Counted from the stretch's first letter, positions 44,694 through 56,423 are shown. The stretch: DNA of 64,000 nt from Exobasidium rhododendri (GCA_026210745.1 CP110631.1:3968001-4032000); one strand, 5' to 3'. Notes: generated from the letters alone by a model not told the origin. A program made the numbers and translations.

Positions 44694-47600
44694 ATGTCGC
44701 AGCTGCTCTTGTCTGAGCTGACGGCGCTATCCTCTGAATCGAAGCGGAAATTGCCAGAAGTCAAGGCGGCGAGTGATGCAGCTCTGGCAGCAATTCGAAG
44801 CGATGAGCGCTCTTTGCTCAGAGATTGTCGAGAGAATAGCAAAGCAGAAGAGGACATACTGCTGAAACCGATCATACTAGCCTGCTCAGCAAAATCGACA
44901 TCGGCAAAGGTGATCAGCTTAGCGGTAGGGTTGCTGCAACGAATCATTGGAATCAAGGCAGTTCGTGAAGACTACAACCACCTTAAAACGATCATCGATA
45001 TTCTCACCAATGTGGTTTCGTCTAGAGCGGACATTGATGTACACCTTAAGGCACTACAGGTCGTCTCGAGCTTGCTGAGTAATTATCACAGTATTCACAA
45101 CAAGCTGCTATCCAGCACCTTGAACCTCTGCTTTCGATTGCAAGACAGTAGAATTGCAGTAGTCAGCTCCACCGCTGCTGCGACACTACGCCAGGCTGTC
45201 ATGATCATATTCGAAAAGGTCCGAGAAGAGGACAAGCTCTCTAGTGGAGGGGCAGGTTTGCCTTCTCCATCACCAGTACAGATTCCAGGATTAGACAACA
45301 TATCTCTATTGCCATGTTCACGAGACGCCTACTTTGTCATCACCGATCTGAACGCATTGGCAAATGGTGAAGAAGCCCCTTTTCTCTCCTTGTCATCACT
45401 GCCTCGGACATTCACTTTGGAACTGATAGAGTCGATCCTCACAGATCACGCACAACTGTTCCGATCTGACGCCCATCCAGAGCTGCTCTTCTGCCTGCGT
45501 CAATCGACTTGCCCACTGCTCATCAAAGCATTCAATGAGCAAGCTGTATTTCCGACTACCCTGCGTCTGATGCGACTACTGTTTGTGCTATTGCGTCAAT
45601 TCAGTGCAGAACTTGTTGTAGAGGTCGAAGTTTTGATGAGTATCCTGCTCAGATGTGTCTCGAGTTCGCGAAAGACATCGAGCAACACTGGAGGTCGACT
45701 TTCAACAGACACTTTACCCACTTGGCAAAGGGTCCTGGCAATGGAAGCGACACGGAGTCTATGTGCAGACGGTGTCCTTCTTCGCAATCTGTGGAAGTGG
45801 TTCGACAGTAAACCTAATTCTGCTCGAGTCTTGACCGATTTAGTCGACACGCTTCATCAATTAGCAACAGAGAATCCAGCAGTCACCGGAAAGGCCGAGC
45901 TAGCCTACCAGATGAGCGACGCACCTCAGCGAGATTCGTCTCACCTTCGAAGACCGAGTAGTGAGAAGAGTTACTCGTCTATTTACGGTGCAGCAGCCGG
46001 TGTCGCCAATGCTGCCATCAGTGGCTTTTCCAACGTGACCGATTCCAGCACTGGATTGAGCCAAACAAGCGTACCCGGCATACAACTGATCGACCAACTA
46101 GACAAATCGGAAGCACCTCAACCACCAACGTCATACATATATTTGCTTGCATTGCAATCGTTGGTATATCTTGCTCAATCCTTGGCCGCTTACGTCTTGC
46201 CGGTCTATTCTCGGTTTGTCAATTCTCGACCCAAAGACTCACCTCGAGCTCCTCCTGCTCTTGACTTTTCCTTTTTGACTGAGGAAGAAAAGGTCGAAAT
46301 GGTCGCTGTCAGGGAGATGCTCCAGCAATGTTGGGCTCCCATGCTTCACAGCTTCACCTTTTTTCTGGCTTCTAAATGCGATGACATCCTCTTTGCCGAG
46401 GTGCTGATTGCCTTACGAAATTTCACCAATGCAACAGGCGTACTGGGCTTAGATTCGCCTAGAGATGCTCTGGTGGCAACATTGGCCAGATTTGCCATTC
46501 CCAGGAGTGTGATTGCCAAATTGGTCAGCTTACGGGGAAAGCCTGCGAGCAGTACTCAAGAGGAAGTAGAGTGTACTCTGAGCGAGAGGAATGCCGCTTG
46601 CCTCAAGGTAGTCACGCAAATTGCTTACTATCTTTCTGGAAGCCTGGGAACGCATTGGAGGGATGTCCTAGAGACGCTTTGCGATGCCGAATTTGTGCTT
46701 CGAAAGGGAGGAAATCGAAAGAGGTCCAGATCGATATCTCTCGATGAACCACCACAGTCACCTTCCATCTCTTCTTATCAACCAAAGGCAAGCATGGCAT
46801 CTGTTTCGGCTCTCTCCACGATTCCGCCTGGCTTTAATTCTGCCAGTACAACAGAGGCATCAACAGGTCGACCAATGGCCTTGTCGTATATCGACAGTGA
46901 GACATTGCTAGCAGAAGTGGCTAGAGTGTTTGAGAACACCTGCGCACTGGGAGACGAAGCCTTTTTCCACTTTGTCGAGACATTGTGCGAGCTGGATGCA
47001 GACTCGATCGGACTTATTAAAGCGAGTGGTAAAGGCAGCAGTCTTGACAAGAATAACGCAGGCATGCTGGTCAATCGCAGCTTCCCGCTCTCATCTCTCG
47101 CGACCGTTGCTATGCTGAACGTGGAGCGATTGACGTCGTCCGAGAAGGAGCTGGGTTGGGAAAGGTTGACGAGGCATCTGCTTTCTATCTGTTCGAGTTC
47201 CTTGCGCCCGTCCCTTCGATTACAAGCGGCGGATGTCCTTGATACTTTTTTGAATGCCGCTCTACAAATCAGGTCTAACAACGATGTCGCTGTCGTCCAA
47301 CAGAGAGCCCTGGAAGCCATCATGGAGCAGAGTATCCTGGAGGAGAAAAGGCACGTTGCCGCTGATGTGGATGTACGTCGACTTGGACTGGAAACGCTGC
47401 TTGGTATGTTGGAAGTTCATGGCCACTCTCTTGTTCTCGGTTGGGAGATGATCTTCCGATTGTGTGCTGCTGCTGTCGCCAATGTACCTGCTGGACTCGA
47501 ATTAAATGGGGAGACTGCATCCTTTCGATCCACTACTGTCATGGTGAAAGTCGCCTTCACCTCGCTTCAGCTCGTCTGTTCAGATCTACTCTCGAAGCTC

Positions 47601-49949
47601 GATTTAGAGCAACTCGAGGAATGTGTCAAGACTTTGACGTTGTTCAGCAAACAGAAAGAAGATGTCAACGTTGCCTTGACTGCCAATGGTACCCTTTGGG
47701 CTGTCACAGCGGAGATCAGTGCCCGATCGGATGAAGCCGCTTCACGAACTGATCCCGAGAAGATTACAGACTTGTGGATATACGTACTGAAGAGTGTGCT
47801 AGACTTGACACACGACGACCGTTTGGAGGTGCGCAATGGCGCGACCTCTATTCTATTTAACATCTTGGAACAGTATGGGTCAAGACTGAGCAGAGACGTC
47901 TGGACGGCCAGTATCATGAACGAGATCCTCTTCCCTCTCTTGGACGACCTCAACGATCAATGCCTGCTCGACGTGGTGGGGGTGGACGAGGAGAGCGATC
48001 GAAGAGCAAGTGCAATGGGCGTCTTGGCAAGTTCTAGGAAACAATGGGAAGAAAGTCGCATCTTGGCACTCACTTGTACCGGCAAGATCATAAGGCAATC
48101 GTTCATCGAGAAATTGGTGCACGCTGGTCCCACCTTTGAGAGGCTACTCACGATTTTGTGTGATGCATTCGTGCAAGGTCCCAACACTGTCAGCCACGCA
48201 TCAATCCGAGCTCTCCACAGCATTCTTCAGGTGCAAGTACCCAAGGAAAAGGAAGAACTGCTTCAGGCATGGCAGATGGCGTGGCAGACTTGGACTAGTG
48301 TTGGGGATCAATTAGGTCAATCTAAGACACTATACTCGCAAGCAACTCTCCTGACCTACATTCAGACTCTCGACCCACTCTATAGACTACTCGGCAACGA
48401 CTACTTGGAGGAAGATCAGATCAAAAGGCTACTTTCGTGTCTCAAAGCAACACTAACGTACGAAAAAGCAAAGGAAAAGATCTCCGACGCTGATCGACTG
48501 AGTCATCTGCAATCTGCTATCTTGTCTTCTGTAGAGAAGTTGCAAGTCACTCCCTCGATTGCCTCGATGATCATACAAGATTTGGCAGAGTATTCCGCTT
48601 TGGCTTTTAGTGGCAGTACTCAAGCTACGTATCTGTCGTTGAATCGAAAGAGTACCGTTCTCTTGTTCGACTTTTACGCCAAGTGGTCGGATGAAAGAGC
48701 AACGTATCAAAGTGGAGCGGTGGGACAGATCTTTGCTGCTTTGATGATTCCACTGAAGTTGCGTTACGATTGTCCAAGAGGTAAAGAAGTGGACGCAATA
48801 TGGAAGGAGAGCCTAAGGATATTCTGCAAGTGTGCCTCACTTTGTTGTGCGAAGATGGATGCAATGCATCTTGATTGTGATATTCCTAACGACACAAAAT
48901 CCGCCATCTGGACAAGTATTCTACATGTAGTAGGAGCTGCTCTCGGTGCAGACTGTTCGGCTATACTGGAATGGAGCTTGGTCAGACAGCAAGAAGAGCA
49001 AGTCTTCGATTTGATCCTTCTGGGCTGCATTGAGTGTGACATTTGGCCATACCTCGGCATCAATTACGTACCCGAGAGTAGTATCTCGGAGCTAGCCAAG
49101 TCGTTGTCGTCTTGCTCGCAGATCTACAACATTGACTACAACAATCAGGATGCTGAAGTTAGGGCAGCAGAAGCTACGAAGGAGAATGATCTTACTGGTA
49201 CTAAAGCAGAAGAGAACGAGAAGAACGAACTTATTGTGACAGAAGACGAGATTGTTGCCCCAATCGAGGGTGTGCCCCGAGAGACATTCGCATACTGGTG
49301 TCTGGATCTCCTTCTCATGATGAGTTCAAAAGGTGCAGAAGCACCTACATCTGGCAAAGAGGAAAGCAGTAGGCAAAGAACAGCGGCAATCTTCATACCT
49401 CAGCTCACCAAGAGAATCACCGTCACCGTCTCACGTTATGTTTCGGAAGCTCGACTGCGTGCCACGATACCGACTTCTCGCCTAAAGGTAGAAGAAATCA
49501 ACTATATTCTGCATCAACTTGACAGTCTGATACTCTGGGAGAGTACTTTTTTGGTTGCTCAAGGTAGCCTACCACTCCAAGAGTACTTATCAGGCTGCCA
49601 GTACCCACAGTCCCGTGATATTGCGTCAACAACGGACTGTTCACCTTTGGGTAGTACGGGCCGGGCGATATTGTCATCTTCCAAGGGTCTACTTTATCAC
49701 ATCTACCCACTACTATGCGATTTGATCTTTTTCGTCTCTCCACAAGCTGGTGCAGCGACTTGTGGAAGTTCAGTGGACTTCCTCGTACCGATTCATATTC
49801 CTCTGGGCTTTTCCTCGGGCACGATAGGAGGTCAGATGATCAAAGGAGAAGAGAAGCAAAAGCAGTTGCATGATCCGAGGGTGCTGGCGAGGAAATTGTT
49901 GAAGCAAATCGGGCGCGAGTGGAATTTTTCCGAAGCCATGGCTGCTTGA
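44694..49949 (+). CDS. MON2: MON2 / Ysl2, large ARF-GEF-like trafficking scaffold
   Basis: Golgi/endosome peripheral protein related to BIG/GBF ARF exchange factors but without a Sec7 domain; with Dop1 and Neo1 it supports endosome-to-Golgi recycling. Uninterrupted 1751-residue frame, unusual here for its size. The N-terminal DCB-like region (LLSELTALSSESKRKLPEVK, LGLQ-type helices, IIGIKAVREDYNHLKTIIDIL) is followed by HUS-like helices (about 290-370), a central region (LEDALSxxAPM-like EMLQQCWAPMLHSFTFFLA) and C-terminal HDS-type repeats (EVRNGATSILFNILEQYGSRL). A low-complexity Ser/Glu patch at about 1490-1530 is loop-like. Length fits MON2 (1600-1720). Confidence 0.9.
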   Translation: MSQLLLSELTALSSESKRKLPEVKAASDAALAAIRSDERSLLRDCRENSKAEEDILLKPIILACSAKSTSAKVISLAVGLLQRIIGIKAVREDYNHLKTIIDILTNVVSSRADIDVHLKALQVVSSLLSNYHSIHNKLLSSTLNLCFRLQDSRIAVVSSTAAATLRQAVMIIFEKVREEDKLSSGGAGLPSPSPVQIPGLDNISLLPCSRDAYFVITDLNALANGEEAPFLSLSSLPRTFTLELIESILTDHAQLFRSDAHPELLFCLRQSTCPLLIKAFNEQAVFPTTLRLMRLLFVLLRQFSAELVVEVEVLMSILLRCVSSSRKTSSNTGGRLSTDTLPTWQRVLAMEATRSLCADGVLLRNLWKWFDSKPNSARVLTDLVDTLHQLATENPAVTGKAELAYQMSDAPQRDSSHLRRPSSEKSYSSIYGAAAGVANAAISGFSNVTDSSTGLSQTSVPGIQLIDQLDKSEAPQPPTSYIYLLALQSLVYLAQSLAAYVLPVYSRFVNSRPKDSPRAPPALDFSFLTEEEKVEMVAVREMLQQCWAPMLHSFTFFLASKCDDILFAEVLIALRNFTNATGVLGLDSPRDALVATLARFAIPRSVIAKLVSLRGKPASSTQEEVECTLSERNAACLKVVTQIAYYLSGSLGTHWRDVLETLCDAEFVLRKGGNRKRSRSISLDEPPQSPSISSYQPKASMASVSALSTIPPGFNSASTTEASTGRPMALSYIDSETLLAEVARVFENTCALGDEAFFHFVETLCELDADSIGLIKASGKGSSLDKNNAGMLVNRSFPLSSLATVAMLNVERLTSSEKELGWERLTRHLLSICSSSLRPSLRLQAADVLDTFLNAALQIRSNNDVAVVQQRALEAIMEQSILEEKRHVAADVDVRRLGLETLLGMLEVHGHSLVLGWEMIFRLCAAAVANVPAGLELNGETASFRSTTVMVKVAFTSLQLVCSDLLSKLDLEQLEECVKTLTLFSKQKEDVNVALTANGTLWAVTAEISARSDEAASRTDPEKITDLWIYVLKSVLDLTHDDRLEVRNGATSILFNILEQYGSRLSRDVWTASIMNEILFPLLDDLNDQCLLDVVGVDEESDRRASAMGVLASSRKQWEESRILALTCTGKIIRQSFIEKLVHAGPTFERLLTILCDAFVQGPNTVSHASIRALHSILQVQVPKEKEELLQAWQMAWQTWTSVGDQLGQSKTLYSQATLLTYIQTLDPLYRLLGNDYLEEDQIKRLLSCLKATLTYEKAKEKISDADRLSHLQSAILSSVEKLQVTPSIASMIIQDLAEYSALAFSGSTQATYLSLNRKSTVLLFDFYAKWSDERATYQSGAVGQIFAALMIPLKLRYDCPRGKEVDAIWKESLRIFCKCASLCCAKMDAMHLDCDIPNDTKSAIWTSILHVVGAALGADCSAILEWSLVRQQEEQVFDLILLGCIECDIWPYLGINYVPESSISELAKSLSSCSQIYNIDYNNQDAEVRAAEATKENDLTGTKAEENEKNELIVTEDEIVAPIEGVPRETFAYWCLDLLLMMSSKGAEAPTSGKEESSRQRTAAIFIPQLTKRITVTVSRYVSEARLRATIPTSRLKVEEINYILHQLDSLILWESTFLVAQGSLPLQEYLSGCQYPQSRDIASTTDCSPLGSTGRAILSSSKGLLYHIYPLLCDLIFFVSPQAGAATCGSSVDFLVPIHIPLGFSSGTIGGQMIKGEEKQKQLHDPRVLARKLLKQIGREWNFSEAMAA

Positions 49950-50306
49950 GAGCGGCATGCGTGACCATTGTATAGATAGAACAATACGAATATTATGTAC
50001 ACATACTTATGAGTATTCTGCTGTTCCGTGTGAAGAGAGCTCATTCTCCAGCTCCCACGTCGTCTTGCAGACTGAAGAGCGATTATCACGAGTGGGGCAA
50101 GATTGGGCTGACACGATTCTCGGTCTCCCATTCTTCATTATCATCCTTGGCAAGGACCGGACATGCAGCACCAGCTTAGACCCAGATTCGGGAAGACCTG
50201 AACCTCACCTCATGTATTCATGAATATCCTACACAATGACATCATTGTTGAACTTTTTCTTGTCCCCACACAAAAAACAGATAGTGCAGTAGTTCACACT
50301 CCAACA
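49950..50306. other. Convergent intergenic region
   Basis: This 357-bp interval lies between two stops. It holds TGTATA about 20 bp and TGTACA about 45 bp after the MON2 stop, which may belong to the 3' end signal. Nothing else is recognised. Confidence 0.4.
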
Positions 50307-51014
50307 TCATATTGACTGCTTGAGTATGTCACTCAGGGCTCCTTCGAGCATCAGCAGGGCGCGATTGCCTTCCTGTGCACCATATGGTCCTTCCAAGCCA
50401 GACAGCATGTTAGCCGGTAAGGAAAGGGAAAGAAAGAGCTGAGCAATCGAGTATCGCATCGCTGAATAGAGACATGAGACAAAAGTCAACGTCGTAGAGG
50501 GAAGCCTCGCTTGTGTTCATTCCTCCTCACAAGAGCATCACTCACAAAGCCTCGCTGACATTGGCTTCGACAAGTCGGAGCTGCTGCGAAATATAGACGT
50601 CGAATTTACCGACTGTTGATCATTGGAGAGGAAAGTGAGCACTCAATCATAAGGTTCAATGGGAACTTTGGCAGACATATGCAAGCTCACTTTGTGCCTA
50701 GCATTCGACATTGACACTGCCCACTCGGTGGATAGCTGACCCGAGAGAATGGTAGACACCGTACGGGGTGGATGATGCTCCTCAATCAGCAGAGACGAAG
50801 AGGTTTGGGATTGAAGCTGCTCGTCTAGACTTGAAGGCGACCAACCATCGTTGCAACTGCCGCACCAAAGTAGATACGAAGGCCCTTCAAATCGTGTAAG
50901 GTGTGCAATGAGTTGACTCGGCGCATGCTCTGATGGGAATGGTATAGTGATCAGATGGGTAGAAGTGGGCAGTGCCGACGAGGATGAAGCCTCATCCTTT
51001 GCATCTATAGACAT
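50307..51014 (-). CDS. Small protein of uncertain function, possibly proteasome-assembly-chaperone-4-like
   Basis: Exons 51014-50691, 50612-50546 and 50461-50307 join in phase to 181 residues. The first exon has a PSMG4-like cadence (PSYLLWCG, then VSTILSGQ, then a basic SNARHK). The last exon (RYSIAQLFLSLSLP, EGNRALLMLEGALSDIL) is helical. Within exon 2 the phase-consistent frame is Ser-rich and poor. The other frame (FDVYISQQLRLVEANVSEA) looks more protein-like and recalls KQVFVSYNL of PSMG4, but it does not fit either splice phase as modelled. So either the splice sites are slightly different or the likeness is chance. The function is a weak guess. It shares a 224-bp promoter with HIS2. 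Confidence 0.5.
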
Positions 51015-51238
51015 TGCGTCGAGCAAGAGGTAGACGGAGAAGGCACGAGAGGGGATTGGGAGGATTGGGATGAAAAGAGCTTGACACTCACCGGTGCGCA
51101 CGGCCCATCCATTTGTTTAATTTTTTTTTTTTTGGCGAAAGCGCATTTATTTTCTGCCTTCTTCTAAGTGTTAGTGTCAAGGTCGATGAAGAAGATGTTG
51201 TGCATTCCACCTCCTATTCCGTCATTACCTGCACAAGT

Positions 51239-52294
51239 ATGCCTCACTCACATCACTCGCACAGTGGAGCATACTGCGCCCATGCCTCGTCGGATTCTAG
51301 CCCCACTTCCATGCTAGAGGTAGCCCACAAGTCCGGCTTTCACCTGTACTGCCTCAGCGAGCATGTTCCAAGATCGAAGGGCATTCATCTCTATCCAGAA
51401 GAATTAGAAGCGAAGCTGAAGCCTTCCGATCTTCTTGAGAGATTCGAAGACTACCTTGTCGCAGGGAGGAAGTGCGCAGAAGTATGGCACGGCAGAATGC
51501 AGGTTCTAGTTGGAGCCGAATTAGAGAATATCGATGACGAGAATATCAAGGACCTCGAGAGTGTTCTCAATAAAGGGAGTCACGGGAAGACAGAAGAGGC
51601 TAACGTAGGTGCAAAGGCAGGAATGGGAAGAGTAGACTATTTGATAGGTAGTCTTCATCACGTTGACTCGATACCGATAGATTTCGATCAGGCTACTTTT
51701 GAGTCAGCGCTGGAGAACTTCAAAGACGAAGAAGATGGGGAAGATGAGGAGATTGTTCGGAGGAAGGCCCACCTGCGCTTGATGCGCCGCTACCTCGATC
51801 AACAGCACGATCTTATAGAGCACTTTGAGCCCGAAGTCATTGGTCACTTTGATCTTTGTAGACTGTATCAGCCAGATACGCCCATGGCCACGATTGCGTC
51901 TCAGACTGATAGAGAGCCACTTTTAGAGGAACTTCAGGAAGCCGTCCAGAGAAACATCCGCCTCGTCTGCCGTTACGGAGGTCTCTTCGAAGTCAGCTCA
52001 GCCAGCATAAGAAAAGGGTGGAGCACGCCGTATCCTGGAGCAGACGTCTTGGATTGCATCATCACGAACGGAGGGAGATTGTGCCTTTCTGATGATGCAC
52101 ACTCGCATGATCAGGTCGGCCTCAATTACCACAAAGTCAAAGAGTACCTTGAATCAAGAGGGGTGGATGCGATCTGGAAGCTCGAGACAAACGAGGAATC
52201 AACTTCTTCGCCCGTTTCATCTACTTGCTTTCCCAGAGGCACAAGAGCAGTCAAGGTCACAGGTTGGGCAAGTGATTCCTTCTGGGAATCTTGA
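51239..52294 (+). CDS. HIS2: Histidinol-phosphatase (PHP family, HisK type)
   Basis: Removes phosphate from L-histidinol phosphate, the penultimate step of histidine synthesis. Single exon of 351 residues. PHP-domain metal ligands are visible: the N-terminal MPHSHHSHSG (HxH motif), GAELENID (E ligand region), YLIGSLHHVD, EVIGHFDL (His and Asp) and SDDAHSHDQVG near the end. This set defines the HisK/His2 class of metal-dependent phosphatase. Length is close to yeast His2 (335). The start is the ATG directly before the HxH motif; the frame continues upstream without family similarity. A 13-T run lies about 110 bp upstream. Confidence 0.93.
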   Translation: MPHSHHSHSGAYCAHASSDSSPTSMLEVAHKSGFHLYCLSEHVPRSKGIHLYPEELEAKLKPSDLLERFEDYLVAGRKCAEVWHGRMQVLVGAELENIDDENIKDLESVLNKGSHGKTEEANVGAKAGMGRVDYLIGSLHHVDSIPIDFDQATFESALENFKDEEDGEDEEIVRRKAHLRLMRRYLDQQHDLIEHFEPEVIGHFDLCRLYQPDTPMATIASQTDREPLLEELQEAVQRNIRLVCRYGGLFEVSSASIRKGWSTPYPGADVLDCIITNGGRLCLSDDAHSHDQVGLNYHKVKEYLESRGVDAIWKLETNEESTSSPVSSTCFPRGTRAVKVTGWASDSFWES

Positions 52295-52385
52295 CGAGAC
52301 ATGCAATGCGAAAAATTCATCTTATTCATGCATGTCCATCTGTAGAAAATTATAAAGTAGGAAGGTCTATCTCTTACTTTTCCTT

Positions 52386-53872
52386 TCACTTGTTTGGGAT
52401 GGAAATTCCTGCAAGAACGCTGGGCAGTTCCTGTTGGCCCTCGGAGAATAGGTAGAGTACCGCTGCCATGATGACAGAGATGAGACCAATCGTGGTGATG
52501 AGCAGAAGCACAAAAGGCTTGGAGATATCTTGCTTTTGACAAGCGGCTCCTGCCCAGCTGATCACTTTGCCGCCTTTTCCCTTCGTCTGTTGGCAACTGC
52601 ATCGGTAGCATTTCCTGCCCCCCTTGCTGCTCTGGATTGCCTTGCCATGCCCGCTACAGTCTGCAGTGGCTTTCATCAAGGCGGATGCTTCAGTAAAGCA
52701 CTTTCCGATAAAGTCGGCTTCTTTCGGTGCTTTGGAATTGTTCTTGAGCGACTCGAAAACATCCCTCGTCGTAAGAAAAGGTGTGAGGGAGAGCGACGAT
52801 CGGAAAGGTGAGAGGAGATCCATCGATCGCGGTACTAGACTGTCGTCTGCTTCCGGAAGGACAATGAAGGCGAACTTCTGCGGTCTTGAGCCTTCGAGTT
52901 GATTCACTTGTTCCACTGCTGCTCTTAGGATCGATTGCAAGGCCTCCTTTGCACGCTTGAAGGCGACACTGTCACTTCCATATGCAGCCTTGATCTCGCG
53001 GAGTCCACTGAATCGAACGACTCGATAAGAGCCGACGTCAGTGCTCTGTTGTTTTGCATCGAAGAAGGCCACAAGGTCTCTGATGCTTCGATAGAAAGTA
53101 GCAGATGCCTGAAAAGGACGATATGTAGAAAGAATGTCAGATCCGAAAATAAAAACCTTTCCCTACCCGCAAAAGAGCATCTCTTACCTCGCCACTAATA
53201 TCAACATCATCGATACTTTTCTTCCAAGAATCTTGGGAAGCGTATGCGCCACCAGCTAGCCAATCTGCTGCACTCTCGAGAGCAGTTTCGACGCCCTCCA
53301 ATGTTGCGGTGAAGAATCCTCCGAACTGCTCGCCTATGACGGGCAGATTAGAATAGATTCGTTCGCCGTACGATTGCAGGAGAGCCTCAAAAGACGCAGC
53401 ATGAGGCGATGATTTGATCTGGTGTGTGTGTCGGATCTGACTAGGCATTACATCTGTATCGTTGCACATGGATTGTCAATGATTTCTCTTTTCAGTACCG
53501 AAGCATCTCACCCCATCACTGACCTTGTGCGTCATCCTCGCTCAGGCCGGAAAAGAGCACGACGTTCCTTTGCGTGGAGTCGTTGAAGAGATCCTCAACA
53601 GCTTGCTTTCCGTTGAATTCCGGTTGGAGCCAGTCCCAAGGATCTCGGTCGCCAGCTGCTGCCCCTAGCGTTTCTTCAGGTACGTCCAAAAGATGGGCCA
53701 AGATGTGATTCGCCTGAATGGCCGAGATGTCTGCTGCTCTGCCTTTGCCCGGCGCGACTGGGTGCATATATATGCTGGCAGATGAAGATGAAGAGGCTGC
53801 AGCAAAGACGGTAAACAGTAAAGGTAGCAAGAGCAACATACTTGTGCGTGATGTCGCTGAAGAGGCCATCAT
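52386..53872 (-). CDS. Vps3844-domain ER/vacuolar membrane protein
   Basis: Fungal-specific type I membrane protein linked to vacuolar sorting. Exons 53872-53524, 53453-53188 and 53108-52386 encode 445 residues. A signal peptide occupies about 1-26 (MLLLLPLLFTVFAAASS). The lumenal part (about 27-375) is of unknown fold. The C-terminal Vps3844 domain is clear: CSGHGKAIQSSKGGRKCYRC, SCQQTKGKGGKVISWAGAAC, CQKQDISKPFVLLL, with paired cysteines as in EGF-like turns. A transmembrane span follows (LLLITTIGLISVIMAAVLYL), then the short tail FSEGQQELPSVLAG, a family hallmark. Two Met codons open the frame (53872 and 53869). Confidence 0.88.
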
Positions 53873-54163
53873 GATGAACAGTGGAAAGGGAAAGGCAAGG
53901 CTGTCGGCACCTTCGAAATGTAGCGCACCCAGACAACTGCATCACACAGTGCCATGTAAAAGGGGAGGGGGACCGAAGGCAGTCACGTGTTCCGTCACAC
54001 ATCAAGGAAAGGTCGGCGGCGGTAGCAGTGTCTGGAACGACAGCCAAGTATGGGCTGCAAACAAAACACCCTGCGATAGGTAGTCCTTCTGTTTTACAAT
54101 GCTGTCAAGCTGTCAGGGAAGTGCAAAATGTGATACATGCTGTTGAAAGGTCTGTGGGCAACT

Positions 54164-56423
54164 TCACGGCATCTCTTCGGTCAAGATGTCTTGCAGCGCT
54201 CGAATATCTACGCGAGAAAGATGAACGCCTGTACCTCCGACGGTATTCTTCTTCTTGGGAAATGACAGAGACAGTGTGGATGGATAGGAGATGGTGATGA
54301 AGGCGAAGGGATTCTCGTTGTGGTACATTGTAGCACTGCCGCCCAAGGATGAGATTGCTTTCGCTTCATCCGAATCGTGTGAGCCTTGCAAGAGTGAGGT
54401 CAACCAGTGTCGAAAGTCCTGAACCTTTTCCAAACCGTGCAAGTCAAAGGTCTTACTAGGATCGCTTCTTTTGACGTTTTCCAGTATCTCTTGAAGTCGA
54501 GTCAGGAATGAAGCAAAGTGGATAGCACCAAGAATCGGTAACAGTGTTGGTATGCGTAATCCTTCGTCGCCATCTTTTCTTTGCTTTGCGACCGACACTT
54601 GCACTCCCTTGACACCAGCTCGAAAGCGATATTGTCGAACAAGGGTGAGGCGGAGAAGAGCAACAATCGCCGTACATAATGCCGAAGTATGGTTCTCTTC
54701 CTCCTCCTCCTCCTTCTTCTCCTCCTCATTCTCGATATTATCCGCCACGTTCACCATCTCTACGATAAGCGTGATACCGTTGAGTAGAATAGAGACCCTG
54801 TCTTCATTGTCAATTCTGGCAGGAAACAAGGACGAAGAAGATCCCATAGCTCGACATTCGTTTACGACACCGTCAAAGAGCTCCAGGTCGACAAGTTCAC
54901 GTTGAGCAACCCGAAGCTTACTCTCGATCGAATGTGTCCCCGCTCCCTTCCCTTCACCCCTGCTGGTCCACACTTCATTACCCACAACAAAGCGGACCTG
55001 CAACGTCTTTTGCGTGCGAGAGGCGAAAGCAAGTGTCTCTTCTGGCAGATCGGTGTCACTTTCACTTTCATGACTGAAATATGCTAGCGCTCGCCGTTTG
55101 TAGGTGAAGAGAGCTTCTGGAACGGCATAACCAATCCAGGCATCTCTAGAAGGTTCGTCCCTCTTTCGATTACCGTCATCCAGTAATTGCTTCTTCCTCT
55201 TCGAAGCTCCTCTGGTAGGCTTATCTTGAATAAGGCCCCATCCGGTTCTCTTTGATTGCGACAGTAGCTCCCACCTCCTCTCTTCTCTCTTGTTTCGCTC
55301 TTCATTTCCTCTCAAGGCACGAGCTCCCCTTCGTAGTATATCAGCTGCACAAACCAATCCTAGCTTCTTTCCCTGATAGCAGTCTACCAGACTCCGAGCC
55401 ACCTCCTCTCTCTCTGTAGCCGATAGTCTGGCGTCCTCTTTCCTCTTTGCTCTTGCTTCTCTCTCTAGATTTTCCTCTTCATCGTCGTCGTCTTCATCAC
55501 CATCACCATTTTTATCATCCTCCTCCTCCTCCTCCTCATCATCTCCGCCTCTTTGTTCTACGCTCTTTCTCTCCGCTTCCAATCGACTCGCACCGAAGAC
55601 GTGAGCCTCTATCCCTAATTCCGCCTCGAGATTCGTGGCACTGCCCATGACGTGCAATGCGTTCGCATTTCGCTGAATAGCCGAAGTCGACGCTGCGTAT
55701 TCTCCTCTAGCCGCTCCACCAGCTGAAGTCGAAATAGGAGATCCTGCCCGAGCGGCACTGGGATTAGAGGATGATGTTTGATCCGCTTTCGTTGAATTGA
55801 TCAGTAACGAAACCAAGGCATGCGAAAAATAAAGAGCGTTCTGTGCTGCTGCCAGCCTTTCCATCATCTTACTGCGAAGTTGCAGCATATCTTGAATGCT
55901 CATCACTTCCTTTCCTTCACTTTTCGCCTCCAATTCCTTTTCCTCTATCGCACCGAGATGGGTCGCCTGTCCATCTTCGACCTTCATCCCATCTTCCGTC
56001 AAACCTTGCAAATTGGCTCCCAAGTCCCACTCATTCTTGTCATCACTCTTCAAGTCTCCTTTCTCGACCTTGTCTTGAGCTACCAAAGACGATGCTCTGA
56101 AACGCGAAAAGTCGCCTCGCTCTGCCCATAATTTGCGCAATTGGACGGACAAGGGAGGCAAGTCCGGCCTACGGGAGTGACGAAGATATAATTAAGCGTC
56201 TGTGTTTTTTTGCGCCTCAGCGAAAGCAAACTCACTGTATGCTATGGCTAGCCTCTTCGAATGCTCTTTCTATAATCTGCCCTTTTGCCTCTACTTCAGT
56301 TTCGTCCTCTACCCCTACCTGCTCAATGACTCGTTTGAGTCTACTTCTAGCAGACTGGACCTTCTCCTTCGAAGCCGGGGAAAGTACTACAGGCCGTTCG
56401 ATGGAGAGTGGAAATCCTTCCAT
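54164..56423 (-). CDS. MED17: Mediator complex subunit 17 (Srb4)
   Basis: Core head-module scaffold of Mediator, essential for RNA polymerase II transcription. Exons 56423-56236 and 56168-54164 encode 730 residues in phase. The N-terminus MEGFPLSIERPVVL and a helix to ERAFEEASHSIQ precede QLRKLWAERGDFSRF. The typical coiled-coil SIQDMLQLRSKMMERLAAAQNALYFSHALVSLLI follows, matching Med17. A long, very acidic insert (runs of E and D, about residues 265-295) leads to YQGKKLGLVCAADILRRGARAL and a C-terminal beta-rich region. The acidic insert and length are within the range seen in fungal Med17. I recognise the family from the helical pattern and conserved head sequence; identity is less absolute than for the enzymes. 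Confidence 0.82.
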
